Made by a program: the position numbers and the translations under genes. 64,000 nucleotides of DNA from CAUYXS01 sp965248495 (GTDB lineage: Bacteria > Chloroflexota > Dehalococcoidia > Lucifugimonadales > Australimonadaceae), in NCBI GenBank assembly GCA_965248495.1, contig CBDFJL010000003.1, positions 2,418,001 to 2,482,000 of the forward strand. Direction: 5' to 3'. Positions within the stretch are counted from its first letter, which is position 1. Every line of letters starts with the position of its first letter. Shown one piece after another: positions 31,450 to 40,848 of the stretch. Under the pieces are notes generated by a model that saw nothing but the letters and a program-made list of their open reading frames with translations, was not told the origin of the DNA and did no database searches.

Positions 31450-32202
31450 CTACGTCTCCACGTTGCTCGCCGTGCCGTCCGCGATGATCTTGCGGAGTAC
31501 GGTATCGCTCGAGAAGAGACCATTGGAGGTCGTGATGGCCCCGACTGGAGCGGTGCCAGACTCAATCACCAGCGCCTGGGTCGGCTCGGTTGTCCCAAAG
31601 GTATTCTTCGCCCCCAACCTGACGTTGCCGGTGGCCAAACCGAGATCATTGGCGGCGAGGTATGCTGCCCATGAAGTCGTGCCCGTGACGTTGGTGGAGT
31701 CCACCGGCTCGCCCTCTACGTAGAGGGCCGCGAGATTGGTGAAGGTCAGCGTAGCCGTGTCGCCGGTGTAGGTCGGAATCCCGATGAAGGCAGCCGCGCC
31801 AACCGCGACTGTGCCCGATCCGTTGTCGAAGTTGGTGGTCTGGGCCGGTACGTGGAATTGGTGCCCGACGGCCGTTACCGCCGTCCTAGACGTGAGGTTG
31901 TTTAGCGTCAGCGCGGCCCCGTCAACATTCGCCCCACCAAGGCTGATGGCGTCCTGGCCTGCGTCGAAGACCGCGAGGTTGGCATTGTTGTCGCCCTCGA
32001 TGCGGCTGTCGCTGTCGGCGCCGCTCTCGTTGACGGTGATGCCGCCAGCGTTGATAGCGAAGGTGCCCGCAGTCTGCGTGACCGCAGACGCGCTTAGGCG
32101 AAGTACCTCGGTGCCCGCGTAGTAGGCGGAGTGGTCAGTGTTACCCTGCCGGCCTCCGTTCTGCCGGAAGCCCCATCCCGTGTGAACGCTTGAGACTGCC
32201 AT
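31450..32202 (-). CDS. repetitive beta structural protein (fibre-like)
   Basis: 250 residues with strand-turn repeats (AINAGGITVNESGADSDSRI, NLAVFDAGQDAISLGGANVD, TATLTFTNLAALYVEGEP), similar to phage fibre shafts. Site AAAAGGAG precedes the start. Probable virion surface component. Confidence 0.6.
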   Translation of the reverse strand: MAVSSVHTGWGFRQNGGRQGNTDHSAYYAGTEVLRLSASAVTQTAGTFAINAGGITVNESGADSDSRIEGDNNANLAVFDAGQDAISLGGANVDGAALTLNNLTSRTAVTAVGHQFHVPAQTTNFDNGSGTVAVGAAAFIGIPTYTGDTATLTFTNLAALYVEGEPVDSTNVTGTTSWAAYLAANDLGLATGNVRLGAKNTFGTTEPTQALVIESGTAPVGAITTSNGLFSSDTVLRKIIADGTASNVET

Positions 32203-32275
32203 CTATTTGCTCCTTTTCCTGGGTTTCCACCCCCGTGGGCAAGCCAGGACCTGAAAAGGGATGTGCCGTTCGCCC

Positions 32276-33019
32276 CTACTTGCGGGGCTTCCTCTTCTGA
32301 TAGGCCGTCGTTCGCACCGCGGCACAGCCCTCGATCTTGCAGGGGCTCCCGACGGCCTTGCCCGTGTATTGGTGCGGATGCGGAAACGGGCCAGCCAAGA
32401 CCGGCGCCTGGGGCGTCGCAGAGTCCACGATGGCTTGCTTGTCCACCGTGGCGATCGCTCCAGTCGCTGCGGCTGCCGGTGTCCCACCGGCCATCTGCTG
32501 CATCGCGTCGCGCACCGACTCGGCCAACGCACGATTGTCCTCCCGCTCTTCCTGGCGCCGGGCCTCGGCCTCGGCCTCTCGGATGATCGCGTTGGCGGAC
32601 GGATGTCGCTTGACCATGTGCCGCTGCACCTCGCCGGGCGAGGCGATGTGTGCGGTGTCGCACACCGGCAGCCCCCACTTGTCGTATTCGCCCCGGCTGG
32701 GGTTGTCGGGGTGCAAGAGGCACTTGGCCGTGCCGTAGTGGTACTCCCTGGTCGGCTTGGGCGAAAAGATGAACTTGCGGTAGAGCGGGTCGTTCGGGTC
32801 CTTGCCCTTCTTCCGCAGGGCTATCTCCGCTGCCAGCGCTGGCATCCGCCGTGGCTCGCCCGTCGTCACGTGGTAAATGGTCACCATGCGGCTCGCCTTG
32901 TTGAGCTCTACGCTCTGGATGGTCAGGGTCTCGGAGCCCTCGACCTCGGACAGGTCTTGGGTCCGCGACTCCGCGGCCTCCTCTATCATCCTGTCGATCG
33001 CGTCCATGGTCATCGTCAT
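32276..33019 (-). CDS. late protein with a C2H2-like motif
   Basis: 247 residues, ATGA overlap with the previous gene. KCLLHPDNPSRGEYDKWGLP, then VCDTAHIASPGEVQRHMVKR and H could form a zinc finger; a charged helix EAEAEARRQEEREDNRALAE follows, and the C-terminus is basic (AYQKRKPRK). Unknown; may be a scaffold or assembly factor. Confidence 0.55.
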   Translation of the reverse strand: MTMTMDAIDRMIEEAAESRTQDLSEVEGSETLTIQSVELNKASRMVTIYHVTTGEPRRMPALAAEIALRKKGKDPNDPLYRKFIFSPKPTREYHYGTAKCLLHPDNPSRGEYDKWGLPVCDTAHIASPGEVQRHMVKRHPSANAIIREAEAEARRQEEREDNRALAESVRDAMQQMAGGTPAAAATGAIATVDKQAIVDSATPQAPVLAGPFPHPHQYTGKAVGSPCKIEGCAAVRTTAYQKRKPRK

Positions 33020-33408
33020 CAGTCCCTCTCCTTGCTGAAGTAGGGCCCCGAGACGCTGCGGTGCTCAGCTCGCATCCGCCGCTCGTCCAGTTCCCTAGCC
33101 CAGACCTCCAGAATGTCCATCCGATCGTCCGGGTCCGTCGGGGCCTTCCCGTTCCGGTTGCTCAGCGCGATCTCTTGCAGCTCCGCGACCGAGTATTCCC
33201 AGAAACTCGGAGCCTGGAACGGCTGGTCGTTCTCCATGTCCCAGGGCCCCGCGTCCTGCTCGTAGACGACGATCTCGTCGCCTCTCAGTACCTGAATGCG
33301 CTGGACCCGCCGGTCGCCCAGCGGCGTCCGCCGCCATGTCTCGGTGAGCCAGAATGCCTTCTCGTCCGGGATAACGGCGGCAGTCGCCTCAGTCAATACC
33401 GCGGCCAT
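33019..33408 (-). CDS. hypothetical late protein
   Basis: 129 residues. KAFWLTETWRRTPLGDRRVQ, VLRGDEIVVYEQDAG and a helical C-terminus (DDRMDILEVWARELDERRMR). Lies between decoration-type protein and the C2H2-like gene. No known fold. Confidence 0.55.
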   Translation of the reverse strand: MAAVLTEATAAVIPDEKAFWLTETWRRTPLGDRRVQRIQVLRGDEIVVYEQDAGPWDMENDQPFQAPSFWEYSVAELQEIALSNRNGKAPTDPDDRMDILEVWARELDERRMRAEHRSVSGPYFSKERD

Positions 33409-33411
33409 GAC

Positions 33412-34101
33412 CTAGGAGCGTCCCGCATTGATGTACAGGTAGTCGATGTCGGTGCTGCGGGCCGTCCCGCCGTCCTGCTGGGCAACGGCCGGTGCGAGGA
33501 GCGTGGTCGCGCTCACCGCCAGGTCTTCCCTGGCCTGCCAGGTGCCGTCGATGTAGTAGTCGGCGTCACCGTCTTGGTTGAGCACGATCTTGAAGGTCTG
33601 GAAGGTGGCAACCGTTGGCGTGGTAGCCCCTCCCTTGTTGCAGGCGGTGACCGTCCCGTCCGCATCCCCGTTCACCGATACCGCCTTCCAGCTCGCCGTG
33701 CCCGCGCCCGTGTAGGCGAAGCCAACAGCGTTGGAGGCGTTGGTGGTGATCGCATCCGCCGTGGACAGGGTGATCGGGTTCTCGTCCGTGCCGTCGTCGT
33801 CGGACCAGCCGATGTACTGCTCTCCGTCCGCGATGCTGGTAATCAGCGTCACGCGCCATTCCAGCGTCATCGGCCCACCCTTGTCGCACCGCCAGATTGG
33901 CGGGCCAAAGATGTTGGTGATGTCGCCGTCCGTGCCGTCGCCGGTTCCACGGATCACGCCGTTGTGCTGTTCGTTGATGGCGAACGCCGTGCCGCCCGTG
34001 TCCGCATTGACCGTGTAGAGGCTCGCGGTCGCCGAGTCGATCACCTTGCGGTGAAAGTCGTCGAAGTACCGGACCTTGCCGAAACTCGTGTCAGTTGCCA
34101 T
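33412..34101 (-). CDS. lectin-like head-decoration or structural protein
   Basis: 229 residues, site AAGGAA. Beta-rich: YFDDFHRKVIDSATASLYTV, GGPMTLEWRVTLITSIADGE, FQTFKIVLNQDGDADYYIDG. This concanavalin-like layout is common in phage proteins located one or two genes after the major capsid gene. Likely a capsid decoration or head fibre. Confidence 0.6.
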   Translation of the reverse strand: MATDTSFGKVRYFDDFHRKVIDSATASLYTVNADTGGTAFAINEQHNGVIRGTGDGTDGDITNIFGPPIWRCDKGGPMTLEWRVTLITSIADGEQYIGWSDDDGTDENPITLSTADAITTNASNAVGFAYTGAGTASWKAVSVNGDADGTVTACNKGGATTPTVATFQTFKIVLNQDGDADYYIDGTWQAREDLAVSATTLLAPAVAQQDGGTARSTDIDYLYINAGRS

Positions 34102-34145
34102 TTCGTTTTTTCCTTTCCCGCGCGGCTCTTTCGCCGCCTAAAGGG

Positions 34146-34391
34146 TTAGCCGAATGCCGCCCCCCACGCACGCCGAAGGAATCCCTTCTGGCGTGGTATG
34201 GGGTCGCTCAGTTGTTCATGCACGTTGCGTGACCGATCGCTGAGCCCAGGCGCGTTGAGGCCGTAGAACTCCTCGAGCAATTCCATTCGCCCGAACAGCA
34301 ACGGGAGGTCGTCCTTGGACGCTTCGATGAACTCGTCACCGAAGTTCCCTTTGCTGTAGAGCCGCTTCAACCGCGCCGTGGGGTCAGTCAT
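34146..34391 (-). CDS. hypothetical small protein next to the capsid gene
   Basis: 81 residues from the Met at 34391, five bases after the capsid stop. Helical: PTARLKRLYSKGNFGDEFIE, LLFGRMELLEEFYGLNAP. Possibly a head-completion protein, from position only. Confidence 0.5.
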   Translation of the reverse strand: MTDPTARLKRLYSKGNFGDEFIEASKDDLPLLFGRMELLEEFYGLNAPGLSDRSRNVHEQLSDPIPRQKGFLRRAWGAAFG

Positions 34392-34396
34392 GGCCA

Positions 34397-35284
34397 CTAC
34401 CCAGTCGGCGCCGTGCCGTCGGCCAGGTGACCGAACAGCCAGTTGCCGGCGCTGCGCTCGATGTAGACGAACTCGTCTTTTAACCAAACGTTGGCGCCGC
34501 CATAGCCCTTCTCGGGCATGTCCTTGGTCTCGGTCCAAGGGCTAAGGCCCTGCACGAGAATCACCGCTCCGCCTGGGCCCGACGAGAAGATGCCGCCGCG
34601 GGTGTCTGGAGTCCCGTCCACCGCGATCAGCCCATCCTCCCAGAGGAAGACGTCTCCAACCGACCCCTTCAGCCCCATGCGGAAGACGTCCTGCGTCATG
34701 CCGGTCGGGATGGGGTAGGTGCCAACGCCGCTCAGGATTTCGGTCTGGAGGTCATGGATGGTGTAGCCGTGCAGGACCGCCGAGATCGGCATGGGGCCCG
34801 GCTCGGTCGCGTCTACGGCGATGCGGCGAGCTCCGGCCAGAACGTGTCCGTGAGTCGCGGTTGTGCCGGTGCCACCCAGCGTGGTCGTCGCCGAAGCGAA
34901 CAGCGCGTGGCCGTCCGTGTTCTTCTTCCGCTGGATGCCGTTCTGCCCCAACGTGCCGAAGGTGGCGAAGGCGTTGGAAGCGAGCCTGGCCTGCACGCGC
35001 CGGCCGATGAAGGTCTGGATCGCCACCAGCTGTGGCGTACCCGAAAGCAGCGAGCCGCTCATCTCCTGCGGGTTGTCGATCGTGTCGGTCTCGCCGTAGT
35101 TCTGAGCGGTCAAGTTCTCCGTGATGAACTCGTGCCACGCGGTACCCGTGCCCTCGGAAAGGGTCTGGCGGTCCGCCAGCTTGACCATGATGTCGTTGGG
35201 GAACTCACGCCGTTGTCGCGCCTTGGCGACCGTGGTGTTCAGTCCCGCCTCTACTTGGGCTAGAAAGGTGTCCCCTGAAGCCAT
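34397..35284 (-). CDS. major capsid protein
   Basis: 295 residues, start preceded by GAAGGAG. Follows a scaffold gene, as expected. NTTVAKARQRREFPNDIMVK, FIGRRVQARLASNAFATFGT, ILVQGLSPWTETKDMPEKG suit an HK97-fold capsid subunit without a delta domain, though no single motif is diagnostic. An ending around the ERSAGNWLFG strand fits the conserved capsid C-terminal strand. Confidence 0.75.
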   Translation of the reverse strand: MASGDTFLAQVEAGLNTTVAKARQRREFPNDIMVKLADRQTLSEGTGTAWHEFITENLTAQNYGETDTIDNPQEMSGSLLSGTPQLVAIQTFIGRRVQARLASNAFATFGTLGQNGIQRKKNTDGHALFASATTTLGGTGTTATHGHVLAGARRIAVDATEPGPMPISAVLHGYTIHDLQTEILSGVGTYPIPTGMTQDVFRMGLKGSVGDVFLWEDGLIAVDGTPDTRGGIFSSGPGGAVILVQGLSPWTETKDMPEKGYGGANVWLKDEFVYIERSAGNWLFGHLADGTAPTG

Positions 35285-35296
35285 GTCGTCTCCTTC

Positions 35297-36109
35297 TTAC
35301 GAGACCTTGGGAAGAACGCCCTTGTCCATTGCTTCGTTGGCTTTCGCCATCTCCGCAGGTGACATCTGCTCGCCCCGCCCAAAGCGGTTCACTAGTTCTT
35401 GTTCGGTCACGCCCGCGCTACCGCCGCCGCTGATGTCCATGTCGAGGTTCCGCTTGGGACCCGGTTCCTCTTTCTTGGCACCTGGCGCCGGAGCCTTTGC
35501 ACGCTCAGCGTCTCGGGCCAGTCGGGCCGCTTCACCGACCATGACGGCCATCTCGCCGAGGTCTTGCGCACCTTTGGCAGCAGTCCAGCGGTCACGGAAG
35601 TCGGCGTACTCCACGGAGCCCTTCAGATCGATGACGGGGTTGCCGTCAGCGCCATTGGCCGCATCCTCTAAAGACGTCCACATCCGGGTGTACCGGCGGT
35701 TGAACGCGGAATCGGCCTCCGTGGTCGCGCTCTGCCTGGCAATGTCGTCCAACTCCGCCTGTAGTCCCGTGCGGTCCTCCGGCGAGATGGCCTTGCCAAG
35801 TGCCTGGATTGCGCGCCTCGTGCCTTCTGTCTCAGCACGGATGCGCTCCACCAACGCGTTGTCACGCTCTTCCTGTGCCGCTCGGCCCCGCGTGAATGAG
35901 CGGTTGTCGGCTTCGAGCTTCTCTGTGCGGGTCTTTGCCTCTGCAAGCTGCTCGCGCAGACTCTCGACCGACTCTTCCTGTGCGCCCCCAGCCTCATTCC
36001 CCTGGGCTTCATCTCCGGCCGCGACCTGCTGGTCGTCAGCGGAGGGCTGCCCTTGGGCCTGCGCCTGGGTGGCCACAGCCTGCTCATTCACGGCGGTTTC
36101 TAGCTGCAT
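35297..36109 (-). CDS. capsid scaffolding protein
   Basis: 270 residues from the Met at 36109 with AAGGAG 7 bases upstream. Gln/Ala-rich N-terminus, long charged coiled coil (ESLREQLAEAKTRTEKLEAD ...), Gly/Pro-rich C-terminal third ending QMSPAEMAKANEAMDKGV. The layout is classical for scaffolds, and it lies 12 bases before the capsid gene. Confidence 0.8.
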   Translation of the reverse strand: MQLETAVNEQAVATQAQAQGQPSADDQQVAAGDEAQGNEAGGAQEESVESLREQLAEAKTRTEKLEADNRSFTRGRAAQEERDNALVERIRAETEGTRRAIQALGKAISPEDRTGLQAELDDIARQSATTEADSAFNRRYTRMWTSLEDAANGADGNPVIDLKGSVEYADFRDRWTAAKGAQDLGEMAVMVGEAARLARDAERAKAPAPGAKKEEPGPKRNLDMDISGGGSAGVTEQELVNRFGRGEQMSPAEMAKANEAMDKGVLPKVS

Positions 36110-36165
36110 CTCCGTACTCCTTGGATCGGCCCGCTGAGCGAGTCCGTCCTTGGTTTTTGGCCAAC

Positions 36166-36215
36166 AAAAAAGCCCCACTCCCTCAGCGGCTCATGGCCGT
36201 CAGGGGCGTGGGGCT
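36166..36215 (-). terminator. rho-independent terminator between Com-like gene and scaffold
   Basis: On the minus strand, AGCCCCAC pairs with GTGGGGCT around a long loop and is followed by a T-run (TTTTTT). It would reduce read-through from the upstream late genes into scaffold/capsid, or act with processing. A capsid promoter may lie between it and 36109. Confidence 0.75.
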
Positions 36216-36234
36216 CTAGGCCCTCTAGTACGAC

Positions 36235-36408
36235 TTAGGTGCGAAAGCGCAGGAGCCTATGGCACCTACACTTCACGACTATGCTGCCCTCGAACTCGTC
36301 TCCGAGCTTTGTTTCGCACTCCGGGCAGCGAATCTCGGCACCTTGCCGTACAAGCACAGTAACCACAACCCGTGGTGGTGTCAACACGGCTGAGTGTCTT
36401 GTGGCCAT
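36235..36408 (-). CDS. Com-like zinc-finger regulator
   Basis: 57 residues, start 3 bases after the 1478-residue gene. AEIRCPECETKLGDEFEGSI and VVKCRCHRLLRFRT match the Mu Com pattern (IRCxxC ... KCxRC-type ligands, one zinc), although the second pair is CRC here. Mu Com binds mRNA to activate mom translation. Here it precedes a terminator and the scaffold/capsid genes, so a role in late-gene expression is possible. Confidence 0.6.
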   Translation of the reverse strand: MATRHSAVLTPPRVVVTVLVRQGAEIRCPECETKLGDEFEGSIVVKCRCHRLLRFRT

Positions 36409-36411
36409 GCC

Positions 36412-39400
36412 CTAGTTCCCGCTGAACCGTGCAATCGCTTCCGGCGTCAGTTCGAGACGGGCACGCTGAGGAGTTCGTGCCTGAGGAGTGCGACGACCCT
36501 GTTGCTCCTCAAAACCCTCGCGCGTCCGGGGTGGGTAGTCGTACCAGCGCACCAGCAGGGTATCAATCTCAGGGTCGAGCACTCGGAATCGCCCACGCTC
36601 GAAGTCCAGCCGATCAGCGTAGAGCGTCAGCCTCCTCTCCTCTGCGAACCTAACCTTCTCCTTCCAGTGCAGGCCGAGGTAGGTCTCCCACTCGCCTCGT
36701 TGCTCTAGGGGCACGCCAAGCAGTTCAACGTCGTCGGCGATCTCCCAGTAGGGCTTCAGGTCCGCACGAGCTTCGCGTAGCTCGGCCACGACAGGCACGT
36801 CGTTTCGACGGGCGAACTCCTCCACCCGGCCGATCATCTCGTCACCCCAGAGTCCACGTAGCCCCTGCAACCTCAGATCGCGTTGGTCGTAGTCGAACTC
36901 GCCGGTCTGTGGGTCCTCGAGGCCAGGGTCGGTGACCGCGTTGAAGTAGTCGTCTAGCGCAAGGTCTAGGTCAGAGTCGTTAGGCGCGATGTCGTTGATG
37001 AAGGCCAGCGTGTCGGCGCTGTTGTTGCGCAGGTTCTCCAAGTCGATGGCGCGGCGCTCCCGTATCTGGTCGATGCGCTCCCGCAGCGCGGGCCCGACGC
37101 CCAACCTGGCCTGCTCAGCGAGTATCTGCTGGTCTGACGCTTCGACGATGCTGGTGCGTTCGTCCTGGTACGCCTGGAAGTCGCTGCGGCGTTGCCGGCG
37201 GACCCGCTCGACGGCCTCTCGTGAAGCCGCCACCTGCTCCGTCTCGTCGATGGCCGTCCTGACATCAGCCGGCTGACGGTCGAAGGGCAGCGGAGTGCCG
37301 TTCTCGTCGACACGTATCAGATCCTCGATGGCACTGCCGTCGGTCGCGGCAGCCAGGGCCACGAGGCGCCCCTCGTCTAGGCGCTCACGCGCCGTCACGG
37401 GCGCCGACTTGGTGCCCATCATCTCGCCGACTATGGACGCCCCCAGCGCTCCGAAGCCAACGAACTCCTCTTGGGAGTTCCTGAAGGCGTCCCCAGAGGC
37501 GAACTCCTCGGCAGAGAAGGGCATGCCCTGCCGCGCCATCCACCAGGCGAACTGCAAGGGGTTATCGCGGGTGGGCTCGCCTACGAAGTTCTCGCCCGTC
37601 CACATATCCCAGCTCATGCTCACCGGCCCCGAAGCGAGCCCACGCAGTGCGTCCTGGGGCCTGCCCGATGCGGTCAGCATGGTGGCCCGCAACAGCGAAT
37701 CCCAGGTCCCGAAGAGGGACCAGTCTCGCCCCATCCAGCGCACCCGCATGAAGTTGGAGTTGGGGCGTCCGTTCACCCAGGGCTGGAAGTCCGTGTCGTT
37801 GCCCAGCATCTCGTTCAGTATCACGGTGAGAAGCGTGCCCGTGCCGATGAAGCGGGCCATCGAATTTCGAGCAATGCGCTGGTCGAGCGAGGCTCCAGGC
37901 CGCATGCCCATGCTGGCCTTGGCCACCGTCTCGATGCGGGACTGGAGGAAACGCGGAGCGAATAGGAACAGGTCGCCGATGCTGCCGAAGGCTCGACCCT
38001 CCGTCCACCCCGTCATGTTGTTTGCTATCTGGGCGATGCGGCCGGCATCCCCGGACTGGATGATCTCGTCGAGGGCACGACCACGCGCCAGCTCGGTACG
38101 CAGGAGGTCGTCAGCCCACTCCAACCGCAAGGCGTCACCGAAGAAGCCGAACGCGCGGTTGGCCACGCGAACCCCCGGAAGGCTCGCGAGCTTTCGCGTT
38201 AGCACCGAGCCGCCCAGGAAGAACTCAGTCTGCCGACCGCCAAGGTGCAGCGTGCGCCGTGCCCACTGGGCCGAGTTGAGAGTCCCGGCCTGCGCCGCCT
38301 TGCCATCGAAAGTGGCGATAAAGGCACCGAGAACCTGCTCGCCGTTCGGCCCCCAAGCGCGGATGTTTACCTTGAGCGCCTCCCCCACGGGGCTGTGCCC
38401 GGTCCCCAGCGCTTTTAGCTTGCGTGGGTCTAGGCCCGCGCGGCCAAGGTCGTTGCCAAGCGCTAGCAATCCCTGGATGCCGGGGCCAGAGTTGTCCAGG
38501 GTCGCCCGGGCGGCTCGATACAGGTTGGCCACCGCGTTCGGCACCGAGAGGATGACCTCGCTGGCAAGGGTCCCGCGCCCCGTAGCTGGCAGGAAGGACT
38601 CAGCCGAGCGCGCCATCGCGTCGGGGAATGCGTGCTGCGCCAAGCCCGAGAGCTGGATGCGGCCGGCCTCCCGCGGCGTTGCCCGTGCGCGCTCCAGCGC
38701 ACGCTTGTATTCGGGGCGTAGCGTCCTCAGCGAATCAACCGTCTCGCGAAGCGCCACCAAGACCTCGTCGAAAGACTCGCCAACGTTCTTGCCGCGGGCC
38801 ACGCGCACCGTCAGCGCGTCGCGCAGGTTGTCAATATCGTCAAACTCGGGGTCGTCAAGGAAGCGAGCGACGACCCGATTAGTCCGCGTGCTCAGTCGGT
38901 CTCGGAGCGCCCTAAGCCGCGCCAGATTGGCCTTCAGCTGCTCCCATGGGATGATGACCTGCGGGCTCTGCTTCAGCGCCCGCATCTTGGGAGTCGAGGC
39001 GATCAGGTCGCCGTTGGTGTCAGTCGCGGCCTTCAAGTAGTTGGCGCCATGACGGCTCGCAGCCCTGCGGCCGGCCCCACCAGCGTAATTCTGAAGCACG
39101 TCCCCGATGGGGGGGTATCGGTAGCCGTTCTCGATACCCTCGGCCATGGAGTCGAAAACGGCGGCCTTCTCAAAGCCTGGCTTGCCGCTTCCTCGGCGGA
39201 TGCGGCTGGTAGGGAGATCGATATTGTCCAAGACTTCAGCGTTCCCGCGGGGAATGTAGAAGCCGCCCTCCATGACGTCGGGGCGCAGCCCGATCTCCTC
39301 ACCAACCTCGTCCAGCATCGTCTTGTACTGGGCAATCTGCTCACGGAGTCCTCGGAGCGTAGCCATCTGAGGACCGCTGAGGTGCGGCTCGTAGACGGGG

Positions 39401-40848
39401 AGCCGCGCAGCCACGTCCTGGATAGTGGGAGCCACCACTTGGATGCCACCCTCGATGTCCGCCAAGGCGGGAATGCCCCCGAACTTGTCAGTGACGAAGT
39501 CGCGCCTGATGGCGGTGTTCCATGTGGCACTGAGCCTGACCGCCTGCGACTCGGCGACACGCCTGCCTCGCTCGATCTGACCGAACGCACCGGCGATCAT
39601 TGGATCAGCCTCGTCGAAGCCGAAGGGCCTCCCGATGGTTCGCTTAGCCAGGTTGAGTGCCTCCTGCGTACGCGTCAGCCCCGGCTTGATGGGGCTGAGG
39701 TCGAGGACGCGGAACGCCTCGGATGGGTCGGCGGCCGCCACACTGTCCGATGCTAGGGCACCCGCCTGCCGGAGCGTCGCCTCGGCAGCGTCCTCTCCAT
39801 TGGAGCGGATACCAAAGCGGATGAATCCGCCGTCGTCTTGGATCAGGTCCAGCCCGCGCTGGCGTGCTACGCGCGCAAGGTTGTCCACGGCGCTGGCGCT
39901 CTGGCGGGTCGCGGCGCCAGCCGCAGCAGCTCCACCCCTGACGCCGCGCACGATGTCGGGGCCAAAGCCGACGATAGGTAGCAGGTTGAGCGGGTCGCCG
40001 ATGACCTCGGCGGCACCGAAGAACCCGGTGGGTGCTCCGCTCTCCCCGGTCCCGAACTGGTCTTGGAACGCGCTGATGCGCTCGTCGAAGGTCGCGGGCC
40101 GGGTCTGGACCGGCGAGCCCACGTTCGGGCCGACGACTGGTGGGGCACCCTCTACCGGCTGCTCCGGAGTCTTCAACGCGGCCTCGATGGCATCAATCGC
40201 AACTCGGGAGCCCACGCGCAGGCGCCCACCAATCGTTGGGATCTCTGCCGTACTGCCTGGCGGCAGCGAGGCCGACGCTACGGCGTTTGCGACGAGTGCC
40301 GTGGCTCCTCCCTCCGGCCGAATGACGAAGCTGTTGAGCTTGTCCAGCGCCTCAAACAGTTGCTCGGTGGCACGACTCTCGATCGGCTCGGGCCCAACGC
40401 GCTCCAGCCCCGCGGACTCGCGCACCCGGTTGATGAAGTCGGACGTATCCAGTGAGCGACCGCCCGAGCTGAGGCGCCGAGCCGCGTTGTCGACGATGGT
40501 CCGCGCCTCTGACTCAAGGTCGCTGCGGTCCAAGTCCGCGACTCGCTCAGCCGATAGCGAAGCGCGTATCTCTGCGAGCCTTCGCGTCTGGTCAGAGTTG
40601 AAGAACTGTCCGAGGCGCAGGTCCGGTATGTCCTGCGGGCCCTGGATGATGCCCGTGTCGGGGCGCTCAGAGAGCGGCCGGAGCGGCACCGCGCCCTGGT
40701 CCGGTCTCAACGTCTTCAGTTGGTCCGCTACGGACGCCTGTGGCTGACGCCTGAATCGCGCCTCCGCCTCAGGTGTTAGTTGGAGCTTGTGGCGCAGCTT
40801 CTCCAGCCGCTCGCGGCCACCGATGTTCGCCGGATTGTTCTCACCCAT
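36412..40848 (-). CDS. giant virion-associated protein (probable internal/ejected protein)
   Basis: 1478 residues. Mostly helical and Arg/Glu/Ala-rich, with hydrophobic segments (FIGTGTLLTVILNEMLG near 1040; FVGFGALGASIVGEMMG). It resembles large polyvalent or internal virion proteins of short-tailed phages that are ejected with DNA. Begins GGRERLEKLRHKLQLTPEAE and ends RARLELTPEAIARFSGN, so the same motif sits at both ends. The stop precedes the Com-like gene by 3 bases. No lysozyme motif was seen. Confidence 0.6.
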   Translation of the reverse strand: MGENNPANIGGRERLEKLRHKLQLTPEAEARFRRQPQASVADQLKTLRPDQGAVPLRPLSERPDTGIIQGPQDIPDLRLGQFFNSDQTRRLAEIRASLSAERVADLDRSDLESEARTIVDNAARRLSSGGRSLDTSDFINRVRESAGLERVGPEPIESRATEQLFEALDKLNSFVIRPEGGATALVANAVASASLPPGSTAEIPTIGGRLRVGSRVAIDAIEAALKTPEQPVEGAPPVVGPNVGSPVQTRPATFDERISAFQDQFGTGESGAPTGFFGAAEVIGDPLNLLPIVGFGPDIVRGVRGGAAAAGAATRQSASAVDNLARVARQRGLDLIQDDGGFIRFGIRSNGEDAAEATLRQAGALASDSVAAADPSEAFRVLDLSPIKPGLTRTQEALNLAKRTIGRPFGFDEADPMIAGAFGQIERGRRVAESQAVRLSATWNTAIRRDFVTDKFGGIPALADIEGGIQVVAPTIQDVAARLPVYEPHLSGPQMATLRGLREQIAQYKTMLDEVGEEIGLRPDVMEGGFYIPRGNAEVLDNIDLPTSRIRRGSGKPGFEKAAVFDSMAEGIENGYRYPPIGDVLQNYAGGAGRRAASRHGANYLKAATDTNGDLIASTPKMRALKQSPQVIIPWEQLKANLARLRALRDRLSTRTNRVVARFLDDPEFDDIDNLRDALTVRVARGKNVGESFDEVLVALRETVDSLRTLRPEYKRALERARATPREAGRIQLSGLAQHAFPDAMARSAESFLPATGRGTLASEVILSVPNAVANLYRAARATLDNSGPGIQGLLALGNDLGRAGLDPRKLKALGTGHSPVGEALKVNIRAWGPNGEQVLGAFIATFDGKAAQAGTLNSAQWARRTLHLGGRQTEFFLGGSVLTRKLASLPGVRVANRAFGFFGDALRLEWADDLLRTELARGRALDEIIQSGDAGRIAQIANNMTGWTEGRAFGSIGDLFLFAPRFLQSRIETVAKASMGMRPGASLDQRIARNSMARFIGTGTLLTVILNEMLGNDTDFQPWVNGRPNSNFMRVRWMGRDWSLFGTWDSLLRATMLTASGRPQDALRGLASGPVSMSWDMWTGENFVGEPTRDNPLQFAWWMARQGMPFSAEEFASGDAFRNSQEEFVGFGALGASIVGEMMGTKSAPVTARERLDEGRLVALAAATDGSAIEDLIRVDENGTPLPFDRQPADVRTAIDETEQVAASREAVERVRRQRRSDFQAYQDERTSIVEASDQQILAEQARLGVGPALRERIDQIRERRAIDLENLRNNSADTLAFINDIAPNDSDLDLALDDYFNAVTDPGLEDPQTGEFDYDQRDLRLQGLRGLWGDEMIGRVEEFARRNDVPVVAELREARADLKPYWEIADDVELLGVPLEQRGEWETYLGLHWKEKVRFAEERRLTLYADRLDFERGRFRVLDPEIDTLLVRWYDYPPRTREGFEEQQGRRTPQARTPQRARLELTPEAIARFSGN

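Noticed and set aside
36235..36260. Similarity of CTTAGGTGCGAAAGCGCAG to the leader of immunity cassette 2 (12232)
   Set aside because: Short match inside a coding sequence on the other strand; likely chance.
37295..40747. Several long plus-strand frames opposite the giant virion gene
   Set aside because: Ser/Arg/Pro-rich shadows without ribosome sites; the minus frame has a coherent 1478-residue protein.
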